From: Paulinella micropora
Taxonomy: Eukaryota; Cercozoa; Imbricatea; Euglyphida
Assembly (NCBI GenBank): GCA_009731375.1
Contig: BJOX01000091.1
Span: 248,911 to 290,596, forward strand
Reading direction: 5' to 3'
Length of the DNA stretch: 41,686 bases
The stretch's first letter is position 1, and the number at the start of each line of letters is the position of its first letter. A program made the position numbers and the translations under genes. Under the pieces are notes generated by a model that had not been told where the DNA came from, ran no database searches, and saw only the letters and a list, made by a program, of their open reading frames with translations. This document shows positions 10,501-19,907 of this stretch, piece by piece.

Positions 10501-11363
10501 GCTAGACTCAGCTCAAAAGCCTCGTATGAGTCAGTAGCAGTCATCGGATTGATATCCTCCTCCTCTCCATTCTTCACTCCATAAATCACCCGCCGTGCGG
10601 CGCAATCGATCACAGCTCCCATCGTAGCAAATTGGTCATACGACAGCAGGATTGAACCGTGGTAATCGGGGACAACATAAAGGTCCGCACGATATACTCG
10701 ACCGGATTTCAATTTAAAAATCAATGTGACGATGCCCGTAATTTCAGTACGGCTGCCTACCCCTTTTAGGGTCCCCTTTGTTTTTCTAATGTTTTTGTCC
10801 ACCCATGTCCGGTGACTATTCAAAAACTTCCGGCCGACAATATTAATATTCGCCATCGTATCATTACCAACTTTTAATGTGGTTTTTAAAGTTTCACAAA
10901 AGAGGTCAGTGTAGCATAGCGCGTCCGGTCTATGTAAACTAGCCGTTAGCACATGAATTTTTCGTTCTAGGGTTTTGAGTCTAAGCTCCAGTCCCTTGTC
11001 CTCTTCTTGTTCTTCCCCCTTTTCCGCCAACTTAACTTCTTGTGTCTCCGGGGCTTCCGGTATCTCGAGTGTCTTTTGGACAGAGTCTGGTACACTGAGT
11101 GTACACTTGTCTACCGTAGAGACGGTTGAGTCCTGTGGCGGGGGTACGGTCCGCTGCTTCTTCGTAGGCGGAGACCTAGCCTTCGGTTTCGGCTTCCTCT
11201 CCTCCATCGCCTTCTTCGCCTTCCTATTCGCATCATTTATCATATTCGCTCTCGAAGGATGAACCAGCAAATGCTTACCTTGAGGCTTGCTAGGCTGTGT
11301 GCCTTCACCTTCTCTTCTAGGAGGAACGGAACCGTCCGTATCCTGCTCAGCAACAGTAGGCAT
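7488..11363 (-). CDS. Protease - reverse transcriptase - RNase H polyprotein of element 1
   Basis: 1291 residues. Residues about 1-135 are charged linker. A retropepsin-like domain follows: DTMANINIVG at about 168, then ADLYVVPDYHGSILLSYDQ, with D-T-M-A where D-T/S-G-A is usual. A long region with YCYHAKVSDEKR and ITNFWGD, also found in element 2, precedes the RT. RT motifs are VIDLKNGFWQIPL, LPMGLKQAPG and catalytic FCYIDDIIVYS (about residue 803). RNase H follows from about 955 (DTDASKFAIGAVLQQ, RQREALAVVWAL, RTDHHNLLWL). The end carries a linker to the integrase and terminates after a frame break near 7553. The same frame is open upstream of this ATG all the way to the gag TGA at 11439, so initiation here may not be used and pol is probably made as a Gag-Pol fusion. 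Confidence 0.96.
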   Translation of the reverse strand: MPTVAEQDTDGSVPPRREGEGTQPSKPQGKHLLVHPSRANMINDANRKAKKAMEERKPKPKARSPPTKKQRTVPPPQDSTVSTVDKCTLSVPDSVQKTLEIPEAPETQEVKLAEKGEEQEEDKGLELRLKTLERKIHVLTASLHRPDALCYTDLFCETLKTTLKVGNDTMANINIVGRKFLNSHRTWVDKNIRKTKGTLKGVGSRTEITGIVTLIFKLKSGRVYRADLYVVPDYHGSILLSYDQFATMGAVIDCAARRVIYGVKNGEEEDINPMTATDSYEAFELSLATERKKLAFVHEATEAYVHPYVTVPDELSGTDNWETEMQAYTVTIPAWDRKSIDDLVVARNEEIICVAKQCPSLARFAEGGGADVHITNGYCYHAKVSDEKREAFVPRRKGRIPDTPADDIKTFITNFWGDVPTWPRSLTEVKKCLRTLFESNKPYTVILPYNEKAIWAQEIRDRLIDHPIPVPSRKQQLVVACRLGSREQSSAYKRKLRAQDKLKLIPQAFTCFDGFYTRKAPLQYANLIDMLVGLGHDDEPDTVTYERTGLDDLSEEDLGLEQDLAPLKEHKKMSEEDFQAAARKILEEGVGSEREKALLKAKMEAYREIFDPPRAGSVKSEDFTAVIYKIPGAEPSPAPRRANLSIHAAKIAEENVRQLLNEDFIERSTSPIVSQPKIVPKPGEEWRLTINYARVNKVLEEERNPLPTLEEGRRVLRNAKFYSVIDLKNGFWQIPLDEKSRWLTAFVVGMEIYQWKVLPMGLKQAPGLFQKAMQKMLSGQYDDQSEDGFMRRRGQKAGEYAFCYIDDIIVYSNTMEEHIDHLSDVFRRIGAFGLKCNLKKCQLAKTSVTYLDYEISHNRVSISREKREEIMSRQLPKNRTELHSFLAMAQYYSQFIPDWGATRAKLEKMIDFGDFEKWDEEALQAFNTLKDLIYKDPKDGGLVLMMPDFTKPFVVDTDASKFAIGAVLQQEDEEKKLRPIMFISRKLCAAERNYCTRQREALAVVWALKRLREYLWGGPLFTVRTDHHNLLWLMNHEQTGRLARWQAFLSCFNFTMVYLPGKRNVVADSLSRLEFQSEVSALVSSVEMIDLSTDKVYEVSHIEAMQMARGVRYDRTGLRYSPQGPDHGICCEAHVLLEDAEWSYEAYENAKANIKEEEETTAVCTEPPQENRSELDEDPERVGVRLEDGTIHIASPTAWRQQQATDPEFKELITLYKNPNELKKTPQIKDQMKEMAWRDGLLWYKGQHGKFAQPDKWTLWVPEKLRRFIYMSQPITAPYWHIRVDKELIGS

Positions 11364-11435
11364 AACTGTGACTGTCGGATCAAAAAGAACAGTTTTTGTC
11401 TCCTTCCCTCTACTTTCCTCCTCTCTCTTCTCCTC

Positions 11436-11441
11436 CCGTCA
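11436..11441 (-). promoter_or_regulatory. gag stop TGA followed by CGG: candidate readthrough site
   Basis: On the element strand the gag ORF ends GTA GAA TGA and is followed by CGG GAG. The next 25 codons to the pol ATG contain no stop and are in the same frame. UGA followed by CGG is a known leaky context in plant RNA viruses (established knowledge). The downstream sequence is purine-rich and no obvious stem-loop was seen. Confidence 0.6.
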
Positions 11442-12895
11442 TTCTACGACGACAACCCGCTCACCTGAGTCGGTGTCTTCGTCTTGACGTCCTCCATCCG
11501 CAGCGGTATAAGCTCGCTGGGGGTAGTTGGAGCTGGAACTGGAGCTATAGTCCCAGTATCCGTGTCCTCTGGGAGGGCGCGCTGGGGTCCGGCCTCCCCT
11601 TCCACGAAAGCCTCGACCTCTTGGTGTCGCTCCTCGTGGTGTCCCTCGGGACCCTCGTGCCGCTCCTCTCCTCTCTCCTCCTCTAGTCGGCGCCGTTGGT
11701 CGGCCCACTGTCTCTTTCTCCTCTTTTTTCTCCATTCTCTCAAGGAAGGAAATGATGGCCTCCCGGAACTCCTCGTCCATGACCATATTTGCATTCCACC
11801 TCCTCTCCTCCAACTCCTTCTTGTAAATTCCGTATAAGGCCTGCGCCTTTCTTGTGCCACCGAGTTCTCGCAGGAAAGCAGATCGCATTCTGCCATCGCC
11901 AGCGTCATGGCTGAATGGGCAGCTGCCTACTCCCCGCTTTGCCTCAGTCTTACACGCCATATATAAAAAATAGCGGTAGCACTGCGTCGGCTCATCTCCC
12001 CCCCTCTTTATACCAGCCGTTCGAGTTGCATGTGCTGCTTGAGCACCTCCAACCCCCTGTGTCGCGGCACTGGAGAATGACTCGGTGGCAGTGTCCAATT
12101 CGGAACACGCGTCGAGCACCTCCCTAAACACGTCACCCGGCTGAGTACCCGCTACAGTCTTCTCGTATATATTTGTATCTAAAAAATCCGCCTTCTTCAC
12201 CGCCGTGAAGGTTGGACAGGACTGTATGATTCTTGCGAGCTTGCTTGGGTGTCGTGCACACAAAGCACTCAGGAAGTACAAAATGATAGACTTCCGGCTA
12301 TAAAAGAGCCCGTACTTGGCGCTGACCTCAGTGAGGATCGCCGCCAACCTCGCGCCAATGCCCAGCCCTTCGTTCACCTCTTGAAAAATCTCAAACCCAA
12401 TCAAAGCACCAGTACACAGATGCTGATACCCATGAGTTTTAAAGTATTGCAAGAGGACGGCAACTGGCACCGTGCACTGCAGGTCTGAGGCTGCTCTCCT
12501 ANNNNNNNNNNTGCTTTCCTAGCCGACACCTCTACCGCTCGCAGCGTCTTGTATTCCCCAACATCAAATCCCTGTGTGAGGATTGATGGGTCCAACAAGG
12601 TGTACAACGCCTCATACTCCTGTGTTTCGTCCGTTGGATGCTGTTTCATACAAGCATCAATTCTTCGGAGCTTGTCTCGAAGGTTCGCATCCGTGTCCTT
12701 CTGACTCGCTGTCTCTGCATACAGCGTCAGAGCAGTGGCATCGGACTTGGTATATTTTTGGAAGGCCTGTATGATAGCCTGTCTGTCCTTCTTGTCATTA
12801 TTGTTGACAATGACAGTGGTAGGCGCTGAGCTAGTCGCAGGGGCCAAAGGGGCTGTGTGGGATGTGCTGGAGTACTTGTTTTTTGGAACACCCAC
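11439..12895 (-). CDS. Gag of element 1 with a CCCH finger (interrupted by an N gap)
   Basis: It starts with ATG at 12895 and reads to 12512. A 10-N gap (12502-12511) of arbitrary length shifts the frame, and gag resumes at about 12501 and ends at 11439. About 480 residues. The N-terminal half is helical and capsid-like (e.g. RQAIIQAFQKYTKSDATAL) with no clear family signature. Near the C-terminus is a CCCH zinc finger, Cys-x8-Cys-x10-Cys-x3-His (CYRYFLYMAC ... CPFSH), instead of the usual CCHC knuckle. The tail is Arg-Gly rich (RGRGFRGRGGR), fitting RNA binding. No downstream ATG-initiated pol is needed, because the frame continues through TGA. Confidence 0.85.
12502..12511. other. 10-N gap inside gag
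   Basis: Fixed-size N run of unknown true length. It explains the apparent frame change in gag. Confidence 0.99.
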
Positions 12896-12963
12896 TCAGA
12901 AGAGATAGGTCTGTCCAAATTTTCTTTCTGCTGTTCCAAAAACAAGCCAGAAAAGAAATCAGC

Positions 12964-12981
12964 CTTGTGCTGGTGACTCCA
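12964..12981 (-). promoter_or_regulatory. Candidate primer binding site of element 1
   Basis: One base after the 5' LTR the element strand reads TGGAGTCACCAGCACAAG, with the TGG expected to pair with a tRNA CCA end. I could not assign the tRNA. Confidence 0.55.
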
Positions 12982-12982
12982 A

Positions 12983-13229
12983 TGTTACAATCCCAGAAGA
13001 TAGCTCAGAAAAAAGTCGGTAATACAACCAGACACAAATCCCCAAAGGAGAATGATGTCTCGTTATATTAGCTCAGTAAAGCCGAAAAAGAAAACGGCAA
13101 CAGACCAAGGTTAAAATGGCATTAGGTCAAATCCGGCCAAACGATATTGAAAATAATGGGAAAAAACCAGGTGCACCTGACACCAGAAAAGGGTACTTTT
13201 TCCCGGCTATCCGGGGGGTGATGCCTACA
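12983..13229 (-). repeat. 5' LTR of element 1
   Basis: 247 bp copy of 4552-4809 without its 12-bp insert. It should contain the promoter, which was not pinpointed. The plus-strand open frame across it is spurious. Confidence 0.95.
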
Positions 13230-13348
13230 AAACCAACCACACCATGTACAACGTTTATAATTCCCTCCTTCATTACTTACATACTTTGTGTGTCTTGTTA
13301 TAAAAATTCTGCAACAGTCCTCCGAAGGTGCCTACACACGGAGCGATC

Positions 13349-13462
13349 GTTTGTACATACATACATACATACATACAATACATACATACTTACATACATA
13401 CATACATGCAGACATACATACATACATATATACATACATACATACATTCATACATACATACT
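13349..13462 (+). repeat. (TACA)n microsatellite
   Basis: About 110 bp of CATA/TACA tetranucleotides with a few interruptions. The peptides it encodes (HTYIHTYI) are artefacts. Confidence 0.95.
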
Positions 13463-13554
13463 GCTTCAGTTTGTGTTGAGGTACAAGTTATTGTACGTAA
13501 ATGTTATTATGATTAAGAGTTATTATTATTAATGTTGTATATATATTGTAAAAA

Positions 13555-13626
13555 TTTAATAAATGTAAGTAACCGGAGCTGCATGTATTATTTAATAAAC
13601 GTAAGTAACCGGAGCTGCATGTATAA
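13555..13626 (+). repeat. 36-bp direct tandem duplication
   Basis: TTTAATAAATGTAAGTAACC... at 13555 is repeated at 13591 with a T-to-C change. Both copies contain CCGGAGCTGCATGTAT. Confidence 0.92.
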
Positions 13627-13727
13627 TAATAAGTAACTGTACGAGTGGCAAGTATTTTATTACAAGAAGTCTACTTCGTGCAAAATTTGATGAGTAACGC
13701 AACTATTATTATACAAGTTACAAAGCT

Positions 13728-14234
13728 TTAATTAATCAAACTGCGTCTTGCATTGCATACTTGATATTTGCAGTTTCCAACTTTGAAAGCAGAATAAGTA
13801 CCGTCGAGAGATGGGAACAACGTACGTACCCACACATACTGACACACTGTAAGAGGCTCCCTGTGCTTTGTAGGGAATGTTCCATATCGTTGTTTGAGTA
13901 GAGAGTAAGTCAGATTAAACCTCCAATTGTTGTCTTTGTATGTTGCAGCTTCATCTGTTTTACTCAACTCATTAATGAATGGAAGTAGTCATTTAGTCCA
14001 GCAACCAGGACACTGGGGTCCATCGCAGACCCATCCATTAATAGCAAGCTCAGAAGCATTCAGTACATCTGTATGTATTAAGACCGGAGGTCTTACCCTT
14101 ACGAGCTCAATAATAAAAAGGAATTTAATGATAATACAGAACACAACTGGTTCAAGGCTAACCTCCACTTCTATAAAAGAAAGGGAAGTCAGAATTGAAC
14201 CCAAACAACAAGCCAGAGGGAAAACACCGGTCAA
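13728..14234 (-). pseudogene. Unrecognised broken reading frame, possible exon remnant
   Basis: One minus-strand frame runs for about 169 codons with a single in-frame TGA at about 13986-13988. The upstream part contains NGWVCDGPQCPGCWTK. The downstream part contains NWRFNLTYSLLKQRYGTFP and VCQYVWVRTLFPSLDGTYS. Composition looks protein-like, with paired Cys and Trp, but I recognise no family. It could be a host exon remnant, an unknown element or chance. Confidence 0.25.
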
Positions 14235-14774
14235 ACCGGCGTGTCCCTATGACCGGTTCAACTGACACGTGGCTTTACGTCCGGAACCTAGTCCATTACC
14301 GAAACGTACCTAAAAACACAAACCACAAGTGCAATTTCCCTTATTTAGCCATAAATTCCCAGTCACGGGAAAAAGGCCAAATTTCACGGTATTCCCGTGA
14401 CCTTTTCCCACAACTTCAAACGGTTACTACATATGCTGTAGGAGGATCGGGTTAACGCTATTAATGTGGGAGGTCAATCAGTATGGATGCTACACAATGG
14501 TGTATTTTGCATCCTAATAACACTCTCCACGCTGGTAAACGGTTAGGTTAAAAACATAGGTTTTAAGGTTCTATGGAGGGCCAAGCTTCCCAGCTTTCCT
14601 CCATATTCCTTATCCTACTATAACATTCAAACCGGACTCATTGGTCAGAACCGGAAATGCAGTAAGACTTCATCTTATAATACATTTAACAATAGGAAAA
14701 TCACTTCCACGCGTGAAAACCTATAACCCCAATAGCGTAAAAACGATGTAGTATACAGTGGGTGTTACATAGCA
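14235..14774. other. Spacer and probable 3' LTR of element 2
   Basis: No gene is seen. If the adjoining purine tract is a PPT, the 3' LTR of element 2 ends at 14774 (element strand begins TGCTATGTAACACCC) and extends left for an unknown length, because no second LTR copy was found. Confidence 0.4.
14362..14401. repeat. 10-bp inverted repeat
   Basis: GTCACGGGAA at 14362 and TTCCCGTGAC at 14392 are exact reverse complements with a 20-nt spacer. Function unknown. Confidence 0.8.
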
Positions 14775-14792
14775 CCCCTTCCCCCTCCTTTG
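14775..14792 (-). promoter_or_regulatory. Candidate polypurine tract of element 2
   Basis: The element strand reads AAAGGAGGGGGAAGGGG, followed by TGCTATG, consistent with PPT then LTR start. It matches the position of the element 1 PPT about 0.6-0.8 kb after the last ORF. Confidence 0.6.
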
Positions 14793-15364
14793 AGATCGCT
14801 CGGATCTCAAGTCCTGGAGTAATACCAACGGAGACTACATCTCGTATAATCTCGTCAGTACCGGCTTTTTGGGGAATCCCAGCCGCATGTCCACCATTCC
14901 AAGAGCCACCCCGGCTCGACCCCTGATCAAATCTTACCAAGAGCCATCTAACAGATTATCGGCCTGTGCTTCATGTGGGCAAAGTACCTTGACTTATAGT
15001 AGCCCGAAGATCGACAACTAACAATCGGAAAGTTTCCGTCTTCACCCCTTACGCGCGCGATTTCCCGAAGCCACAGTCCCACAGTCTGATCGACCATCAA
15101 TCAGACCCTGTCTAATCTGCCCAATGCGAATGATGCCCTTGGTCCCGAGATCCGAATTGACCGAACCCCGAAGCCCAAATCTTTAAAACGACGATGGCCT
15201 TTTCGCCGGGTCTTACCCCCTGTACCGTGTCCGTAAAGTTTTATAGATGAGTAGGCCCCCCGGTACTTAATATCCTCACACACATATGGTCAATGTGTGC
15301 CCAAATCTTACCTCCCGATCAAATTCCAAATCCTCCCCCCTTCCCACGGCTCCTACACCGTATC
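14793..15364 (-). other. Non-coding 3' region of element 2
   Basis: About 570 bp between the last ORF and the PPT. No convincing ORF is seen. Confidence 0.5.
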
Positions 15365-16300
15365 TTACTTCAGGCTCGGATGCTTCTTCCCACGCACCGT
15401 TTTATTTGCGTGCGCACCCCCAACCAGCCTCAAGCTTATCCCGCTCCGCCTGAGTACGTCCCAAACCTTCTGCGGGATGTGTCCATCATGTAGCTCGAAG
15501 GGGCAATCCAACACTCCCCTCGGCCACGCCGATATTGTCCATGCCTCATGATTCCTGTCACATTCCCGTGTGACCGGATCTATCTTGGCATCCCAAACCT
15601 CATTGTTTGCAGCATCCCACCATACCGGGACATACTCGCGGTACATCCGGTTGTCCTCCGTATCCTTATCCCAGGACCGGTAGAACTGCAGCATAGGCGG
15701 AAGGTTTTTAAGCGCACTGTTAGACGATCGAGTCCTCCTCGAATCCTTGGCCAGCCCCACCACTTTCATCACAAAGAGAGAATCCTTGTCCTCCTTTGCT
15801 ACGAATCTCGTCGGGGGCCTGACCAGGTAGAACTGATCCAAATCCCACGTCATATCCAGTACCTTGTTACCATCCTTCCATAACTTGTGCTTGACCTCCA
15901 CCCGCAAGGGCTCTACAGGCACCTCCGGCTCCGGTCGCTGCACATCCAACCTCCTACGCTTACCCGGTTTAGTCCCCGGCTCAGAATAGATCAGATCGTT
16001 ATTCGCCGCCCTCTTCGCCGCCTCCGTGGGTGGCTTACGGCTCGATCCTGAATCCTTCTCTCCGGTTACGGGCTTCTTAGGGACTACAGGACCCGCGCCC
16101 TCCTTGGGGCTCCGTGCCTGTCCTTTCCCCTTGACCCGCCCGTTTTCCCTTTTATCCCCCTCGGGTTCATTCTCCGCCCCTATTTTGGGAGGGTCCTCAA
16201 ACTCTCCCTTATTCCTGACGAGCGCTTCTTGGAGCGTCTCGTTCTCCATGAGGAACGGATCGTACTTAATGAGGCGTCGAACATTAACAATCTTGTTCTC
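15365..16300 (-). pseudogene. Post-integrase domain of element 2, unknown function
   Basis: The frame opens upstream of its first ATG (16249): it already reads KIVNVRRLIKYDPFLM, the end of the integrase module, exactly as in element 1. Then come a Lys/Glu/Pro-rich linker, NNDLIYSEP, a basic KRRRLD stretch, and the conserved domain with MLQFYRSWD, YVPVWWDAANNEVWD, WTISAWPRGVLDCPFEL, GHIPQKVWDVL and LVGG. It is joined to the integrase by a +1 frame break near 16290. The stop TAA again lies within GTAAGA. Clear homologue of 5615-6541. Confidence 0.75.
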
Positions 16301-17321
16301 CCCCCCTGCCTCTGATACGATAGTTAAAAGGCCCCGTCTGTTGCATTACCTGGTACGGCCCCTTCCAATGCACAAATATCTTGGAAGAAATACCCTTTGG
16401 GACCTGCGGGTAATACAACATGACGATGTCCCCCGGCTTGTACGTCACCATCGACAAGTCCTGCTCTAAGGGCTCCTTACTTAGCATGCGGGCCTGTTCC
16501 GCCAGCCTCGCCTGCCTTACCGCTTGCATTGCCTCCATGGAGACACGCATGCGGACCCCCCAAAGCTCGTCCTCGTCCATCGTCAACCCAGGCCTATCCT
16601 GATATACCAAGTGCTGAGGCATTACCGGTTCCTTCCCAAAAACCACCTGGTACGGGGACCTACATTCCGCCCCCGCCCCCAGGGCCTTCGACGGCATCGC
16701 ATTCATTGCGAACAAAAAGCTCGGGACCACTTCCCTCCACAAGAGCTGACTCTTCTTGCAGTATGCCCTCAGAGCCGACTTGAGTGGTCTATGCACCCGC
16801 TCTATTTTGCCGTTCGCCCTCGGGTTATATGGCGTGACGTACTGCCAATGAACCCCGTAAAACTCCGCAAGCCTCCCCATCAGCTCGTTGTCAAAGGCCG
16901 GACCCTTATCCGAGCAAATCGTTCTGGGGACCCCCACCATACAAAGGACCCGGTCGATCAGCGCCCCGGCTGTCGTCTCCGCCGATGTATCTGGCACCGG
17001 GATCGCCCAGACATAATTGCTAGCCCTGTCAATGACCGTCAGTAAGAACCTGTCCTTTTCCGGCCCCACCGGTGGTAACGGTCCCACGTGGTCTACATGC
17101 AGAAACTCAAAGAGTCTCTCTAGCAACGTAAACTTACCCACCGGGATCTTCCCCTCCACCGGGAGCCTCTTGTTCATCTGACAGGCCGTACAGCCCTTGA
17201 TCCTTTCCCTGATGAACTGATCCATCCCTTCCCACCAGAACCTCCTCTTGATAATCCACTGCGTCCTTTGCACCCCCGGGTGATTTACCAACGGGACCAC
17301 GTGCGACGCCACGTAGATCAT
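16284..17321 (-). CDS. Integrase of element 2
   Basis: 345 residues. Zinc-binding region: SHVVPLVNHPG, then CTACQMNK. Catalytic residues are all present: Asp in FLHVDHVGP, Asp in ICSDKGPAF, Glu in NGKIERVHRP. A GPY/F module (HWKGPYQVM...GPFNYRI) follows. It is preceded in frame by a TGA at about 17340-17342, where element 1 has Trp, so the upstream RNase H ORF is cut off from it by a nonsense mutation. The integrase itself looks intact. Confidence 0.92.
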   Translation of the reverse strand: MIYVASHVVPLVNHPGVQRTQWIIKRRFWWEGMDQFIRERIKGCTACQMNKRLPVEGKIPVGKFTLLERLFEFLHVDHVGPLPPVGPEKDRFLLTVIDRASNYVWAIPVPDTSAETTAGALIDRVLCMVGVPRTICSDKGPAFDNELMGRLAEFYGVHWQYVTPYNPRANGKIERVHRPLKSALRAYCKKSQLLWREVVPSFLFAMNAMPSKALGAGAECRSPYQVVFGKEPVMPQHLVYQDRPGLTMDEDELWGVRMRVSMEAMQAVRQARLAEQARMLSKEPLEQDLSMVTYKPGDIVMLYYPQVPKGISSKIFVHWKGPYQVMQQTGPFNYRIRGRGGEQDC

Positions 17322-17342
17322 CTGTCTCAGTTTGGCCGGGAC

Positions 17343-19907
17343 TCACAAAACCCACTTCTCAGGGTTGTTGGCCGTCTCCGCCGCCTTGCCTTTGTACCAA
17401 AGGAGACCATCCCGCCATGCCAGAGTCTTCAGCTGTTTTCGGATCTTCTCCGTCAACAACAGCTCGTCCCCCGCCAAGAAGTACCGGATCAAATCCTTGT
17501 ACTCCTCGTCTGTTCTCTGGCGTTGTCTCCATGCCTCCACCGACGCGATACGCACTGTACCGTCCTCTACCTGGACTCCCACCTTAAGCCTGGAATCCGG
17601 CCCCGACCCCTCCGAAGCCCCATCCGGCTCGACCGAGGTATCCTCCGATTCTAGGGCCGTTTCCACGCCCGGGTCTTCCACGTAGGTCCGGACGGCCGGT
17701 GCCGCGTGCGCTTGGCAACAATAGCACTCATGCTCCGCCTTATCCTCATCCAGAATAGCGGCTTTATCCGCCTCATATTCCTTAAGGCGTTGCGCGGCTT
17801 CCTCGGCAAAGTGTTCCTCACAGCACTCTGCCCGATTTAAATCCCGCATCAACTGAGACATCGATATCGTGATCCTCCTATATTCCTCCTTTTTAGCCTC
17901 TACCAACTTAGGCTCCTTCCGGCTCGACCCCGGATGGGCCTTATTGGCATGGAAAATCATGTTTGCAGGCAAGATATCCCTTTGATCCTTCCTCAACGCC
18001 AAATCCTCAAACCCATCCATTTGCTGCATCGCAGCCAAACATGCGGACGGCCTCGAGTAATTGACCCTTGACAAGGAGTCAGCCACAATATTCTTCTTGC
18101 CAGGCAAGTACTTGACGGTGAAATCATAGCACGACGTCGACAGCAAAGCCTGCCATCTGGCCAACCGGCCCGTGCACTCGTCATCAACCATAGAAGGTTC
18201 TGATGATCAGTTCTCACTATGATGTCCCGTGATCCCCACAAGTATTCCCTGAGCCTTATAAAAGGCCAGACCACCGCCAAGGCCTCCCTCTGCCTCGTAC
18301 AGTAGTTCTGTTCGGCCTTATTGAGCTTCCGGCTCAAATACATGATCGGCCTCAGGACCCCGTTAGCATCGTACTGCTGTAAGACTGCCCCCATCGCATA
18401 CTTAGACGCGTCGGTGTCCAGCACATACTGCTTATCCACATCCGGCATCATCAAGATGCATTCCTTGTTAAACTTGAGATCACGAGTCAACATTTCCTTA
18501 ATGTACTCGAACGTCTCCTCCTGCTTAGGCGTCCATTCCTTCATATCCCCTTTCAAGTACAGTTCCTGCAACGGTTTGACCGTTTTCGACCAATTCGGAA
18601 AGAACTGACTATAATACTGCGCCAGCGCAATGAAGGAAAACAGCTCCGACCGCGTCTGAGGCCGCTTAATACCCCCCACAGCCTCCCTCTTTTTAGCCGC
18701 GATCGCCACCGTTCCGTTCGAGATATCGTACCCTAGGTACGTAACCTGTCGGTTGGCGAACTGGCACTTGTCCATGTTCACCTTGAGACCAAACTCTCTC
18801 ACCCGCCGAAAAATATCCTGGATGTGGGCCAGGTGCTCCTCCATGGTATTGGAGTAGATGATGATGTCATCTATATAACAGAAAGCATAATCCTCCGCCC
18901 TCTGTCTATATTTCTCCATAAACCCACCTGCCTTTCCATCCTCAAACTGCCGACCGAGCATTTTCTGCATAGCCGCCTGAAATATGCCCGGTGAGTTCTT
19001 CAGACCCATCGGTAGTACCTTCCATTGGTATAGTCATACCCACCACAAAAGCAGTGAACCTGCTCTTCCTACTGAGCGGGATCTGCCAGAACCCATTCTT
19101 TAAATCCAACACAGAGTAAAACTTCGCGTGCTTCAACTTGCGCATACAGTCATCGATCTTAGGCAGCGGGTACCGCTCCCCCTCGATGATATTGTTCGCG
19201 CGATAGTAGTTCACGCAAAATTTTAACGCCCCGTCCGGCTTCGGAACCATGCGCACATGATACGAAATCGGAGAGTCCGAAAACTCCGTAAAATCGTCCG
19301 CCTGCAGTTCCTCCGCCTTCTCTTGGGCAATCCTCTCCTCCCTGTGGTTCAAAATGGACCTCCTCGAGGCATGCGTGATATTCATCCCCGGTATCTTCCT
19401 GAGATGGGCCTCACAATGCTTAACCGTCCCCGGTCTAGGCGGATCAAAGATCTCCTTTTCCTTGGCCATCACCTTCTGTAGGCCCTTGAGATCTTGCTCA
19501 CTCCCCTTCCAATCCGCCCGCATTTGAGACATTCTATCGTCACATGACCGGGCGTCCTTCCGATCCCTAAGATCGGGCGCCTCCGCCATGTCCGACCACG
19601 CATCTTCCACCAAGCCATCCTCGGACGGCATCTCCACCTCCCTTTGATGATACTTGACCTCCGAAAACTCATCCCACCTACCCAGATTCGCCATCCGGTC
19701 CAACATCAAGGCATACTGGATGGGCGCCTTCTTTGTATAAAACCCCGTGAAGCACGTGAACGCCTGCTCACGTATCTTCTGAAGGTCACTGCCCTTGAGA
19801 GAGTTTCGATATGTCAACCCCTGCTCCCTAGTGCCCAGTCTACAAGCAACCACCAAATGCTGCTTCCTTGACGGCACCGGGAACGGGTGATCTATCATCC
19901 GGTCCAA
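17343..19907 (-). pseudogene. Reverse transcriptase - RNase H of element 2, frameshifted
   Basis: Three overlapping frames make one protein. 19907-about 19030 has the RT N-terminus (YYRANNIIEGERYPLPKI, SVLDLKNGFWQIPL). From about 19009 it continues in the next frame with MGLKNSPGIFQ and catalytic FCYIDDIIIYS, then RNase H (DTDASKYAMGAVLQQ, RQREALAVVW, RTDHQNLLWLM). A third frame from about 18191 carries GRLARWQALLS and the linker to the integrase. Breaks lie near 19020-19035 and 18180, and a TGA ends the ORF at 17340-17342. Catalytic residues remain, but the copy cannot make an intact Pol. Confidence 0.9.

Larger units (their letters stand above)
4552..13229 (-). mobile_element. Ty3/gypsy LTR retrotransposon (element 1), nearly complete
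   Basis: Two LTRs (4552-4809 and 12983-13229), both TGTTAC...CTACA on the plus strand, enclose minus-strand gag, protease-RT-RNase H, integrase and an extra C-terminal domain. The flanks carry a 4-bp AAAC duplication (4548-4551 and 13230-13233). Integrase lies after RNase H, which defines Ty3/gypsy. A purine tract sits beside the 3' LTR and a TGG-starting PBS candidate beside the 5' LTR. Ignoring a 12-bp indel, the LTRs differ at about seven bases plus a few single-base indels, so the insertion is not very recent. Two frame breaks in pol and a D-to-N change in the integrase suggest that this copy is dead, although base-call errors could explain the frame breaks. Confidence 0.95.

Noticed and set aside
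10975-11837. Ser/Leu-rich plus-strand ORFs opposite gag and pol
   Set aside because: Antisense shadows of the element 1 coding strand.
13116-13532. 138-codon plus-strand ORF
   Set aside because: Lies across the element 1 LTR and the TACA microsatellite.
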